A DNA stretch of 8,146 bases, taken from contig QXWX01000171.1 of the NCBI GenBank assembly GCA_009911175.1, positions 1 to 8,146 of the forward strand, read 5' to 3'. Positions within the stretch are counted from its first letter, which is position 1; every line of letters begins with the position of its first letter. The translations under genes and the position numbers were made by a program. Positions 1-6,058 of this stretch are shown here, in pieces. Source of the DNA: Lachnospiraceae bacterium. GTDB taxonomy: Bacteria > Bacillota_A > Clostridia > Lachnospirales > Lachnospiraceae. The notes under the pieces are model-generated. The model was given only the letters and a program-made list of their open reading frames with translations. It searched no databases and was not told where the DNA came from.

Positions 1-125
1 ACGCATAAGAGACCGAACCCCTTATATTTCAAAGGTTTCGGACTCTTCCATTGTATCAATGTCGAAACTTCCGCTAAAGCCTTATTGTAGGCGTATTTTA
101 TTGTCAAATTTTTCTTATTTTTATG

Positions 126-167
126 TTGTATGTGCTGTATGTTTGTGATATAATGTTTTTGAGGTGA
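126..167 (+). promoter_or_regulatory. promoter and ribosome binding site of the IS1634-type transposase
   Basis: The -35 box TTGTAT (126-131) and a perfect -10 box TATAAT (149-154) are separated by 17 bp. The -10 is preceded by TG one base upstream (TGA-TATAAT), an extended -10. A GAGGTGA ribosome binding site (161-167) sits six bases before the ATG at 174. This supports 174 as the ancestral start. The -35 box lies inside the 11-bp inverted repeat shared with the other end of the element. Confidence 0.7.
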
Positions 168-173
168 TGTTCT

Positions 174-2026
174 ATGAAGCTTTACTTTGATAAACGTCTC
201 AAGGATCCTACCTATTACGCACAGCAGGGAATCCGAAATGGGAAAAAACTACCACTCGAAATATCAAAAACTTCGGGAAGCATTCTGAACTTCTCAAAGT
301 AACAGACGATCCGGAAGCATATGTCAGAGAAGAAATCAGAAAAATGAATGAAGAGTACCGCGTTGGTAAAGTCACTTTTAATCTGACTGCCGATTTTAAC
401 GAAAAGGTGAAATCTACAGAGCTTGAAGCCTCTTCCTCCAACTGGGTCAACATCGGATATTTCTTTCTTCAGAATATTATGAAACATCTCAGCCTTAAAG
501 AATTCTTTCGCCAGAAAACGGACACCCGGAGAGTTACATATGACTGTTTTACAATCTCACGTTTCCTTACCTACGCGAGAATCCTGGATCCCAGCTCTAA
601 GCTTGCCACCTGGAATCGCCGGGATTCCTACTACGAGCAGCCGGATTTCGATTACCAGCACATCCTCCGGTTTATGGATCTTTTAGAAAATAATTATGAC
701 GATTACCTGATGTGGCTTTTTAAGTATAGCAATTCGATCGTCAAACGTGATACTTCTGTCCTTTATTATGACTGTACGAATTTCTACTTCGAGTGCGAAC
801 AGCCCGACGAAGATATCGTGGATGAAGTGACCGGTGAGGTGATTCATGGATTGAGAAAATATGGCCTGAGCAAAGAACACCGCCCGAACCCGATTGTAGA
901 GATGGGACTTTTCATGGACAGCAGGGGCATTCCCATCACCATGTGCCTCCATTCCGGTAATACCAGTGAACAGCTTACGGCAATCCCTTTAGAAAAAGAA
1001 GTTCTTAAAATGATAGATGGTTCCAAATTCATTTATTGTGCGGATGCCGGCCTGGGTTCCTATAACATCCGCAAATTTAACAGTATGGGGGGCCGGGCCT
1101 TTATTGTGACCCAGTCCATCAAAAAACTTAGTAATGCACTCAAACAAGCGGTATTCAATGACTGCGATTACCGGCTGCTGTCCAACGACACCTTGATAAA
1201 AATAGAAGATATGAAGGGCTTTGACAGACACAAGAAAGAAAACCTGAAACTATATAATGATTTCGCGTATAAGGTAGTCCTTGCAGATAAGGTCATTGAT
1301 CTTGGGCTGTACGAAGAAAAAATATTAAAAAATGGCAAAGTCAAACGCGTGAAAGCAACCGGCACTCTCAAACAGCGCCTGATCATAACGTTTTCAAGAA
1401 AAATGATGGAATATCAGAGAACTGTACGTGACCGCCAAATCGAACGTGCACGAAAGCTGTTAGAGAAAAAAGATCCGGAAGAAATAAAAAAAGGGCCAAA
1501 TGATGTAAAACGATTTTTGAAGCGGGTCGCTCATACAAAATCTGGCGAAAAAGCAACCATTGAATATGTTCTCGACGAATCGAAGATTGCAGAAGAAGAG
1601 AAATATGACGGATATTATGCCGCAGCAACAAACCTTTGTGACCCGGCCAAGGAAATTCTGGCAGTTTCACACAAGAGATATCAGATAGAGGATTGTTTCA
1701 GGATCATGAAAACGAATTTCACCGGAAGACCTGTAAACCATCGATTGCCGAATCGTATCAGGGCGCACTTTCTGATATGCTATACGGCATTGCTGGTATA
1801 TCGCTTGCTTGAGGCCAGGCTGGATGATCAGGGGACACATGTCACTCCGGAGAATCTGATCACCACATTGAAAAACATGAATGTAACGAATATACATGAT
1901 GTCGAGTATATGGCACTCTACAATGGCAGCAAAGCACTTGATGCACTGAACCAATTAACATCTTTAGATTTGGATAGACTTCATTACAAACCAACGGAAC
2001 TGAATAAAAAAATAAAAAAATTTTAG
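174..2026 (+). pseudogene. IS1634/IS4-type DDE transposase, frameshifted after codon 25
   Basis: This is a cut-and-paste transposase of the IS4-related IS1634 group. The main frame is 344-2026 (560 residues). In it D143 (YYDCTNF), D234 (CADAG) and E449 (YQIEDCFR) fit the DDE triad, and the YQIED..R segment matches the IS4-type YREK region. The natural start is the ATG at 174, which has its own promoter and ribosome binding site and encodes MKLYFDKRLKDPTYYAQQG, the usual start of these proteins as I remember them. That frame runs off at a run of six A (243-248). Homology then continues from about position 248 in the -1 frame (TTTRNIKNFGKHSELL) into the ATG at 344. Seven A would restore one frame of about 617 residues. 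The options are a decay mutation, a sequencing error in the A-run, or -1 slippage on GAAAAAA making the full protein. Apart from the shift the gene looks complete. Confidence 0.85.
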
Positions 2027-2059
2027 GATAGCGATTACATACAACATTTTTTGCCAAAG

Positions 2060-2104
2060 AAAACTCCGGCAATCCCAGTATTTATAAGGATTATCGGAGT
2101 TTTT
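2060..2104 (+). terminator. hairpin terminator after the IS1634-type transposase
   Basis: ACTCCG (2063-2068) pairs with CGGAGT (2095-2100), and AATCC pairs with GGATT inside the stem. A-rich sequence lies before it and a TTTT run follows at 2101-2104, so it can serve as a terminator in both directions. It starts 34 bases after the transposase stop and coincides with the imperfect terminal repeat of the element. Confidence 0.6.
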
Positions 2105-2121
2105 AAATTTTCAAAGTGTCG

Positions 2122-2145
2122 AAAACGGGAGTTTAACTCTGTTTT
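2122..2145. repeat. short inverted repeat just outside the IS1634-type end
   Basis: AAAAC (2122-2126) is complementary to GTTTT (2141-2145), and inside it GAGTT (2129-2133) is complementary to AACTC (2135-2139). This gives a nearly continuous 24-base palindrome. It lies beyond the terminator hairpin and may be part of the IS end or of the target. No function is assigned. Confidence 0.4.
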
Positions 2146-2146
2146 A

Positions 2147-2330
2147 TCCAAAAGTCAAGGAAAAATTGTGGTTCACGGCTCAACCGTAAAAAAGGAGGTT
2201 ACTGTTCACACGGTGTCGTGCACCCTGCTGCACGGCGACCGGCCAATAAGGTGACATTTGCCATAATATCCAGCCCCTCGCTTCTTAATCAAGATTGTAT
2301 CCCATAGATTTTAGAAAATGTAAAAACGAT
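2147..2330. other. gene-poor stretch with a possible 21-codon minus-strand ORF
   Basis: No recognised gene is present. On the minus strand, 2264-2199 reads MANVTLLAGRRAAGCTTPCEQ. It has a weak GAGGGG-type ribosome binding site upstream, and it resembles no protein I can name with confidence. On the + strand an excellent AAAGGAGG site (2190-2197) is not followed by a start codon at normal spacing. A hairpin GTGCA/TGCAC lies around 2218-2233. Since 2331-2348 is an IS66-type end facing left, this stretch may be a remnant of another IS66 copy, but it shows no clear similarity to the 2976-3146 flank of the copy on the right. Confidence 0.35.
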
Positions 2331-2348
2331 AGGTTATTCATCGCTTAC
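2331..2348 (-). repeat. IS66-type terminal repeat, outward copy 1
   Basis: On the minus strand this reads GTAAGCGATGAATAACCT, identical over all 18 bases to 2912-2929 on the + strand. IS66-family ends typically begin with GTAA. Similarity continues on the inner side for roughly 50 more bases (about 2275-2330 against 2930-2985), with shared TTTTACAT, TCTAAAATCT and GGGATA. Its orientation places the body of this element to the left, where only about 200 bases remain before the IS1634-type element. Confidence 0.75.
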
Positions 2349-2372
2349 AATGATGCTTCCTGTACTGCCCTG

Positions 2373-2926
2373 ATGTGGTACAAATTAGAAGGCTGCGAGC
2401 GGGATTGTGCGTATCATGAAAAAACTGGAGAAGGAAGGGCGGAATAGTTTTTCCATCAGCCCGGTATACAAAGGAGGAGCTGCCTACGGAAGTGGCCCGG
2501 CAAAACCCGGAAGCTCCGGGAATTTTTCAAGCTTACGGGATTGAACTTCCAACCGGTGAAAACTTAGAGGCAGAGTTGGATGGAGAATGGAAAAAAGGAA
2601 AGTATGGGTTCCAATTGGATGTTTCCTATTTTCATGTGGATATCCCCCAAACCGCAGACGGAATCGAAGCATACCTTTCATCCGATATGATTAAGGGGAT
2701 TGGGCCGGTGCTTGCACATTGTATTGTAGAGAAGTTTGGAAAACGCTCCCTCTATGTGTTAGACCATACACCGGAGAGGCTGCTTTACATCCATGGCATT
2801 TCAGAAACGAAGCTGGAAAAGATACAGGAGCATTTCGGGACAGGGGCTTACCATATCATCCGTGAAAATCCATTCCGGCTCTGTGAGATTAAGGGATTTG
2901 GGTTTTTGACGGTAAGCGATGAATAA
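2373..2926 (+). pseudogene. recD2: RecD2-like helicase, N-terminal fragment, frameshifted
   Basis: The intact protein would be a RecD2-type 5'-3' DNA helicase of the kind often carried on Firmicutes mobile elements. A first segment (2373-2447) reads MWYKLEGCERDCAYHEKTGEG, like the N-terminal strand region of such proteins. Homology then moves to another frame, open from 2420 and ending at 2926. That part holds the OB-like domain (ELPTGENLEAELDGEW), then PQTADGIEAYLSSDMIKGIGP, a helix-hairpin-helix region, and finally FRLCEIKGFGFLTV. Against the family as I remember it, about 30-40 residues between KLEKI and QEHFG are missing. All helicase motifs, including Walker A, are absent. Homology stops at position 2911-2914, exactly where the IS66 end begins, so the C-terminal tail is IS-derived. 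This is a dead remnant. The alternative GTG at 2492 has no good reason to be the natural start. Confidence 0.75.
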
Positions 2927-2929
2927 CCT
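2912..2929 (+). repeat. IS66 terminal repeat, tnpC side (copy 2)
   Basis: GTAAGCGATGAATAACCT reads into the IS66 element and is the perfect inverted match of 2331-2348. It begins at the codon where RecD2 homology stops, which fixes the insertion point in that gene. The eight bases before it (2904-2911, TTTTGACG) would be one copy of the target duplication. No second copy was found beyond tnpA. Confidence 0.8.
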
Positions 2930-3060
2930 GCCGGTTTTACATATTCTAAAATCTGCGGGATAATCTTTTTGATGGATAAGTGATTGACCGTATTCAAGAT
3001 CTGTTCATAATAAGTTCTTAATAGAACCGAAGTATATTAGATTTATAAGTTTAAAAACGG

Positions 3061-3079
3061 AAAAAGGCTCCATAGCCTC
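3061..3079 (-). terminator. terminator-like hairpin downstream of tnpC
   Basis: On the minus strand AGGCT, a four-base loop ATGG and AGCCT are followed by a T-run (complement of 3061-3065). It lies about 70 bases after the tnpC stop, inside the element, in the direction of tnpC transcription. Confidence 0.55.
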
Positions 3080-3098
3080 CTGGAACGATAAACAGGAT

Positions 3099-3127
3099 AT
3101 CGCTTTTTATCAGCGATTGTTTTTTAT
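3099..3127 (+). terminator. weak + strand hairpin with T-run
   Basis: ATCGC (3099-3103) pairs with GCGAT (3113-3117), followed by TGTTTTTT. It could stop transcription entering the IS66 element from the left, antisense to tnpC. The stem is only five base pairs. Confidence 0.35.
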
Positions 3128-3136
3128 CACAAATAA

Positions 3137-3165
3137 GGGGCAGCTATCACAGTGGTATCTGCCCC
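3137..3165 (-). terminator. hairpin overlapping the tnpC stop codon
   Basis: GGGGCAG (3137-3143) and CTGCCCC (3159-3165) form a perfect seven-base-pair stem. Several inner pairs are possible, and the tnpC stop lies near the loop. On the minus strand it is followed by TTATTTGT, so it is either an imperfect terminator or a 3' end stabilising structure. Confidence 0.45.
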
Positions 3166-4817
3166 CGGTTCTCCGGCGTTTCTGTTTCCGTGTCCATCAC
3201 CTTGGAACAGCGTTCCTTTATAAAGTCACTCCACGGCATCATTGCTTCCACGCCTGCGGGCTCTTCCTTATAGTCCGGCATGTAAAGCAACAGGGTGTAA
3301 AGGTATTGGAACACGTTCAGGTGGTTTGCTTTCGCGGTTTCTACCAGGCTATAGATGATGGCACTCGATCTCGCGCCGTTTACGGTATCGTGGAAAAGGA
3401 AGTTCTTTCTCCCGGTCGCATAGGACTTTGCACATCGTTCCGCCCGGTTATTCGAAATCTCACATCGCCCATCCAGCAGGTAGTTGCCCAGAAGTTCCCG
3501 ATGGTTAGACGCATAGTTTACGGCTTTTTCCAACAGGCTGCCGCCCAGCGGCTCTACCGTTGCAAGCCAGGACCAGAAGCTGTCCCAGACAGGGACTTCC
3601 AACTCCAGGCGTCTGGTCTTTCGTTCTTCCGGGGACATCGCTTTTAGTGTCCGCTCTATACGAAAGAGTTGGTTGCAATAGCAAAGTCCGACCTCTGCTG
3701 GAATCCTCTGTTCTTCCTTTGCTTTTTCCGGATCAGCCGCATCTCCCGGGATTTCTTCCGGTGAGTTGATGTCCAGCAGTTTTACTCTCTTTCGGCGGGC
3801 TGCCGGAATTGCTTCGAAGAAATATCTCCGGCAATGGGCAAGACAGCATACCAGGGTCACATTCTCCACGCTGTTGTAGCCGGTATAGCCATCACACTCC
3901 AACAGTCCGGAGAACCCTTCCAGGAAATTTTTCGCATATTCACCTGCCCTCCCGGGCTGGTAATCATAAAGGATGATGGGCGGCTGGCCGTCGTTGCCGG
4001 TGAGATATATCCACAGATAAGAGTTTGAGGATGCCGCTTTCCCTTCCTCATGGAGGACCTGGCAGACGGTCTCATCCGCATGGAGGAGATCCCGTTTGAT
4101 CAGGTATCCATGGAGCAGGTTATAAACAGGCTCGAAATAGGCCAGCGCGCATTTGATACACCAGTTTGAGGTCGTCTCCCTGGCAAGCGGGGCACCCATT
4201 TGGAGCCAGTCCATTTCCTGGCGGTAAAAGGGAACCGAGTTCAGGAATTTCTGGTACATGACAAAGGCTGCCATAGACGGGGAAGCCGGGCTGTGTGCCA
4301 GCAGGGCAGTCGGTACCGGCGCCTTGACGATCGTGCCGGTATCTTCCTCACGGCAGACCGGACATGCAAGGACTTCCTGCATATATCGGATCCGTTCTAC
4401 CTTTGCGGGCGTAATCCGCAGTTCCTCACGTACAAACTGCCATCCGATGGTCTCCATCGCAGCGTCACAATCCGGACAAAGCCTCTGGTCTTGCGGCATC
4501 GCACAGTGTACTTCCCTGACCGGCAGGTTTTTGTAGAGATCTTCCCGCTTGGCTTTTGGTTTCCGGCGGGTATGGCTGCGGACAGTGGATTTCTCCGTCG
4601 GCTCTTCCTGCCCTGCTTCCTCCTGGGCAGCCCTGCCGGCGGTCCTTTCCCTGGAAGTGCCGAAAAATTTCCTCTGGAATTCCGCAATGGTTTCATTCAG
4701 GTTCGCAACCGTAGCGTTTAGTTCCTGGATGGTTTTTTGGAGCTCCTGGATCTGTGCATTCTTTTGTTCAATTGTTTTTTGCAGGAATTCGATCAAATCG
4801 TCTTTATATTCCTCCAC
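3147..4817 (-). CDS. tnpC: IS66-family transposase TnpC
   Basis: This is the 556-residue catalytic transposase of the IS66 element. In order it has a Gln/Glu/Leu-rich coiled coil (about 5-50) ending in KFFGTSRE, the family's KLFG-SSE-like motif, and a basic linker (80-92). Cysteine pairs C114/C117 and C152/C155 look like the IS66 zinc-binding domain. The DDE catalytic core follows with D248 (HADET), D309 (ECDGYTGY) and E460 (NNRAER). The C-terminus has YATGRKNFLFHDT and SLVETAKANHL, typical of the family. Length and motifs look complete. The start is GTG (4815-4817), with a GGCGGG-type ribosome binding site about nine bases upstream; no better ATG precedes it. It lies 296 bases after tnpB and has its own promoter, unlike the usual tightly packed IS66 operon. 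Confidence 0.95.
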   Translation of the reverse strand: MEEYKDDLIEFLQKTIEQKNAQIQELQKTIQELNATVANLNETIAEFQRKFFGTSRERTAGRAAQEEAGQEEPTEKSTVRSHTRRKPKAKREDLYKNLPVREVHCAMPQDQRLCPDCDAAMETIGWQFVREELRITPAKVERIRYMQEVLACPVCREEDTGTIVKAPVPTALLAHSPASPSMAAFVMYQKFLNSVPFYRQEMDWLQMGAPLARETTSNWCIKCALAYFEPVYNLLHGYLIKRDLLHADETVCQVLHEEGKAASSNSYLWIYLTGNDGQPPIILYDYQPGRAGEYAKNFLEGFSGLLECDGYTGYNSVENVTLVCCLAHCRRYFFEAIPAARRKRVKLLDINSPEEIPGDAADPEKAKEEQRIPAEVGLCYCNQLFRIERTLKAMSPEERKTRRLELEVPVWDSFWSWLATVEPLGGSLLEKAVNYASNHRELLGNYLLDGRCEISNNRAERCAKSYATGRKNFLFHDTVNGARSSAIIYSLVETAKANHLNVFQYLYTLLLYMPDYKEEPAGVEAMMPWSDFIKERCSKVMDTETETPENRGQIPL

Positions 4818-4826
4818 AGTCTGACC

Positions 4827-4879
4827 CGCCTTTCTGTTTTCGTTCCCTTTATTATAGAGGAAAACATGGAAGTCTGCAA
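4827..4879 (-). promoter_or_regulatory. promoter and ribosome binding site of tnpC
   Basis: On the minus strand a perfect -10 box TATAAT (4856-4851) lies 17 bp from a weak -35 box TTGCAG (4879-4874). A GGCGGG-like ribosome binding site precedes the GTG start at 4817. The promoter lies in the tnpB-tnpC gap, directly downstream of the DnaA-box cluster in the direction of tnpC transcription. Confidence 0.6.
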
Positions 4880-4907
4880 ACTGGCCCGGATACGTCCATC
4901 GGCATTT

Positions 4908-5045
4908 TGACGGACTTCTGATGTGTGGATCACTTCTGAAAATGCGGACTTATCCACCAAATGGCAGGATCCTTATTCACAGAAACTGTCCGTCAGGCAG
5001 CTATTTGTGGATAAGCCTCCTGAAAATCTGCCGTTGTGTGGATAA
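4908..5045. promoter_or_regulatory. cluster of five DnaA-box-like sites in the tnpB-tnpC gap
   Basis: The bacterial DnaA box is TTATNCACA. Three exact matches are TTATTCACA (4973-4981, + strand) and TGTGGATAA at 5006-5014 and 5037-5045 (minus-strand boxes). Two with one mismatch are TGTGGATCA (4924-4932) and TTATCCACC (4950-4958). The first three sites by position lie between the arms of an inverted repeat, TGACGGAC (4908-4915) and GTCCGTCA (4988-4995). Boxes at 4924 and 5006 are each followed after a similar distance by CTGAAAAT (4936-4943, 5020-5027), so the unit is partly duplicated. An AT-rich stretch (5074-5108) lies next to the cluster. The sequence match is direct; DnaA binding is inference. 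Confidence 0.6.
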
Positions 5046-5050
5046 CCTTT

Positions 5051-5102
5051 CTTTTTCCGGCTCCTAAGAGCAGAAAAAAGAGTTTTAAATTCTCTGTTTT
5101 TC
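5051..5102 (-). terminator. terminator-like structures after tnpB
   Basis: CTTTTT..GCTC (5051-5063) pairs with GAGC..AAAAAAG (5068-5080). Next to it, GAG (5080-5082) with CTC (5092-5094) lies in an AT-rich stretch bounded by A- and T-runs. On the minus strand the second gives a short stem followed by CTCTTTTTT. They lie within 65 bases of the tnpB stop and could separate tnpAB transcription from tnpC. Confidence 0.45.
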
Positions 5103-5113
5103 ACAAATACGGT

Positions 5114-5467
5114 CTAGAAATCCCTTTTTTGTGATGGACGTAACGCCCTGGGCTGGTCAATGGAAAGCCCTTCCATAAGCCATCGGTATTCCTGCCGGGT
5201 AAGCATCCGTGATTCGGAGGCATTACGCGGCCATTGAAAACGGCCGGAGTCCAACCTCATATAAAGCAGAACAAAACCGTTTTTATTATGGTACAGTGCT
5301 TTGAGCCGGTCTGTCTTCCTGCCGCAAAAAAGATACAGTGTGTTTGCGTAAGGATCCATTTGGTAATGATCCCGGAGGATCGACATAAGGCCATTGACCG
5401 AAAGCCTCATGTCTGTACGCCCTGTGATAAGGCAGAGCTTTGATACTCCGGAAATATCGCCTAACAC
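5114..5467 (-). CDS. tnpB: IS66 accessory protein TnpB
   Basis: This 117-residue protein is the IS66 TnpB (Orf2), needed together with TnpA and TnpC for transposition in studied family members. Its biochemical role is poorly known. Hallmarks are RTDMRLSVNGL (17-27), DPYANTLYLFCGRKTDRLKALY (38-59) and GFVLLYMRLDSGRFQWPR. Length is normal for the family. It starts with GTG at 5465-5467 and overlaps the tnpA stop by seven bases with no clear ribosome binding site of its own, which indicates translational coupling to tnpA. Confidence 0.93.
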   Translation of the reverse strand: MLGDISGVSKLCLITGRTDMRLSVNGLMSILRDHYQMDPYANTLYLFCGRKTDRLKALYHNKNGFVLLYMRLDSGRFQWPRNASESRMLTRQEYRWLMEGLSIDQPRALRPSQKRDF

Positions 5468-5853
5468 AGGCTGCGCAGCGCAAGAAGGGTATTTTCGATG
5501 GTTTCTCTCGCCGCGTGATTAGAAATCTCAATGGGGATTCCCTGGAAATCGAACCGGAGCGCAGCCCCATTGGCAGTGAAGGGATTCGGTGATGAAATTT
5601 TTTCCTGGCCTGAAAATAAGCTTTTCGAAATATCCAGACAGATAACTTCCTGTTTTTCGTAGGGGATGGCCTGGTGTATTTTTCGCGGGATCGTATAGCC
5701 CTTCTGGCGGAGACGCCGCGAATGGTAGTCAATGGCCTTTTCCGTAATCCCATGCTGTTCACACCAGATTTTAACTTTCAAGCTGCTGGTCTTACAGTCC
5801 TTGATCAGGTCGAACCATTCCTGGTCGGTACGTTTGATACGTTTTTGAGCCAT
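5461..5853 (-). CDS. tnpA: IS66 TnpA, HTH-type accessory protein
   Basis: This 130-residue protein is the first gene of the IS66 operon. Its N-terminal part (W13..C20..S24..WC31..HGI..YHSRRLRQ) is the helix-turn-helix form of IS66 TnpA (Orf1), thought to bind DNA. The C-terminal half (about 70-130) is a variable domain with FDFQGIPIEISNHA. The start is the ATG at 5851-5853. A ribosome binding site AGGTG lies seven bases upstream and is partly buried in a small hairpin. The gene overlaps tnpB by seven bases. It looks intact and of usual length. Confidence 0.9.
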   Translation of the reverse strand: MAQKRIKRTDQEWFDLIKDCKTSSLKVKIWCEQHGITEKAIDYHSRRLRQKGYTIPRKIHQAIPYEKQEVICLDISKSLFSGQEKISSPNPFTANGAALRFDFQGIPIEISNHAARETIENTLLALRSLC

Positions 5854-5860
5854 GTAAGCT

Positions 5861-5876
5861 CACCTCTTCTTAGAGG
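5861..5876 (-). promoter_or_regulatory. hairpin covering the tnpA ribosome binding site
   Basis: On the minus strand CCTCT, a four-base loop AAGA and AGAGG form a five-base-pair stem. Its 3' arm includes most of the AGAGGTG ribosome binding site of tnpA. It could dampen tnpA translation. Confidence 0.4.
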
Positions 5877-6058
5877 GGTCTCGGAAACCTAATAAGCATT
5901 TGAGAAAAATAGGGACGCAATAAAAAGGCAGAGGTGTTAGAAATGATATAGAGGGGAATGAAAGACGGATGGATGAAACGCTGGATAAAGAAGGGCATGG
6001 TTTTTAAACCTTCGAAAAACGGAGGTTTGAAAGCATTTGCATAAAGAGCAGATAAAAG
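5877..6058. other. gap between tnpA and the neighbouring transposase gene
   Basis: No gene is recognised. It should hold the tnpA-side end of the IS66 element and the 3' end of the neighbouring element, but no GTAA-type end is seen. The main structure is a hairpin at 6006-6028, AAACCTTCG with CGGAGGTTT around an AAAAA loop (one G-T pair). It is preceded by GGTTT (5999-6003), which can pair alternatively with AAACC. It lies about 30 bases past the stop of the 6059-7528 gene. Without a clear T-run its role as a terminator is uncertain. Confidence 0.4.

Larger units (their letters stand above)
11..2104 (+). mobile_element. IS1634/IS4-type insertion sequence, ends approximate
   Basis: A single transposase gene is flanked by imperfect inverted sequences. 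Read inward, about 11-50 resembles the reverse complement of about 2060-2104: both contain CCGA, then CCTTATA, then CGGA near the inner side. Each side can fold into a hairpin, CCGAA/TTCGG on the left and ACTCCG/CGGAGT on the right. Inside these lies an 11-bp perfect inverted pair, ATGTTGTATGT at 123-133 and its complement at 2037-2047. The true tips and target duplication are not resolved, and the left tip may lie outside the window. The family is inferred from the transposase, not from the ends. Confidence 0.5.
2912..5900 (-). mobile_element. IS66-family element (tnpA, tnpB, tnpC), tnpA-side end not found
   Basis: The three-gene order tnpA-tnpB-tnpC on the minus strand is the classic IS66 layout. 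The tnpC-side end is the GTAAGCG repeat at 2912, 235 bases past the tnpC stop. The opposite end should read ..CGCTTAC on the + strand upstream of tnpA (after 5853). No such sequence is seen between 5854 and 6058, nor near 7530-7700. The element may therefore be truncated on that side, perhaps by arrival of the neighbouring transposon. The right boundary given is approximate. Confidence 0.75.

Noticed and set aside
2119..2134. Resemblance of TCGAAAACGGGAGTTT (2119-2134) to TCGAAAAACGGAGGTTT (6012-6028)
   Set aside because: The match needs gaps and both lie in low-complexity hairpin regions; it is too weak to claim a shared repeat.
2144..2152. TTATCCAAA as an extra DnaA box
   Set aside because: One isolated near match in AT-rich DNA, away from the cluster; expected by chance.
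3014..3027. GTTCT/AGAAC palindrome as an operator or IS end
   Set aside because: A short AT-rich palindrome inside the IS66 flank without a second copy; no support for a function.
3117..3647. Open + strand frame of 176 codons opposite tnpC
   Set aside because: The minus-strand tnpC is certain in this stretch and the + frame has no family resemblance.
5854..5860. GTAAGCT just upstream of the tnpA start, resembling an IS66 GTAA end
   Set aside because: It faces away from the element's genes in the wrong sense and similarity to GTAAGCGATG stops after six bases.
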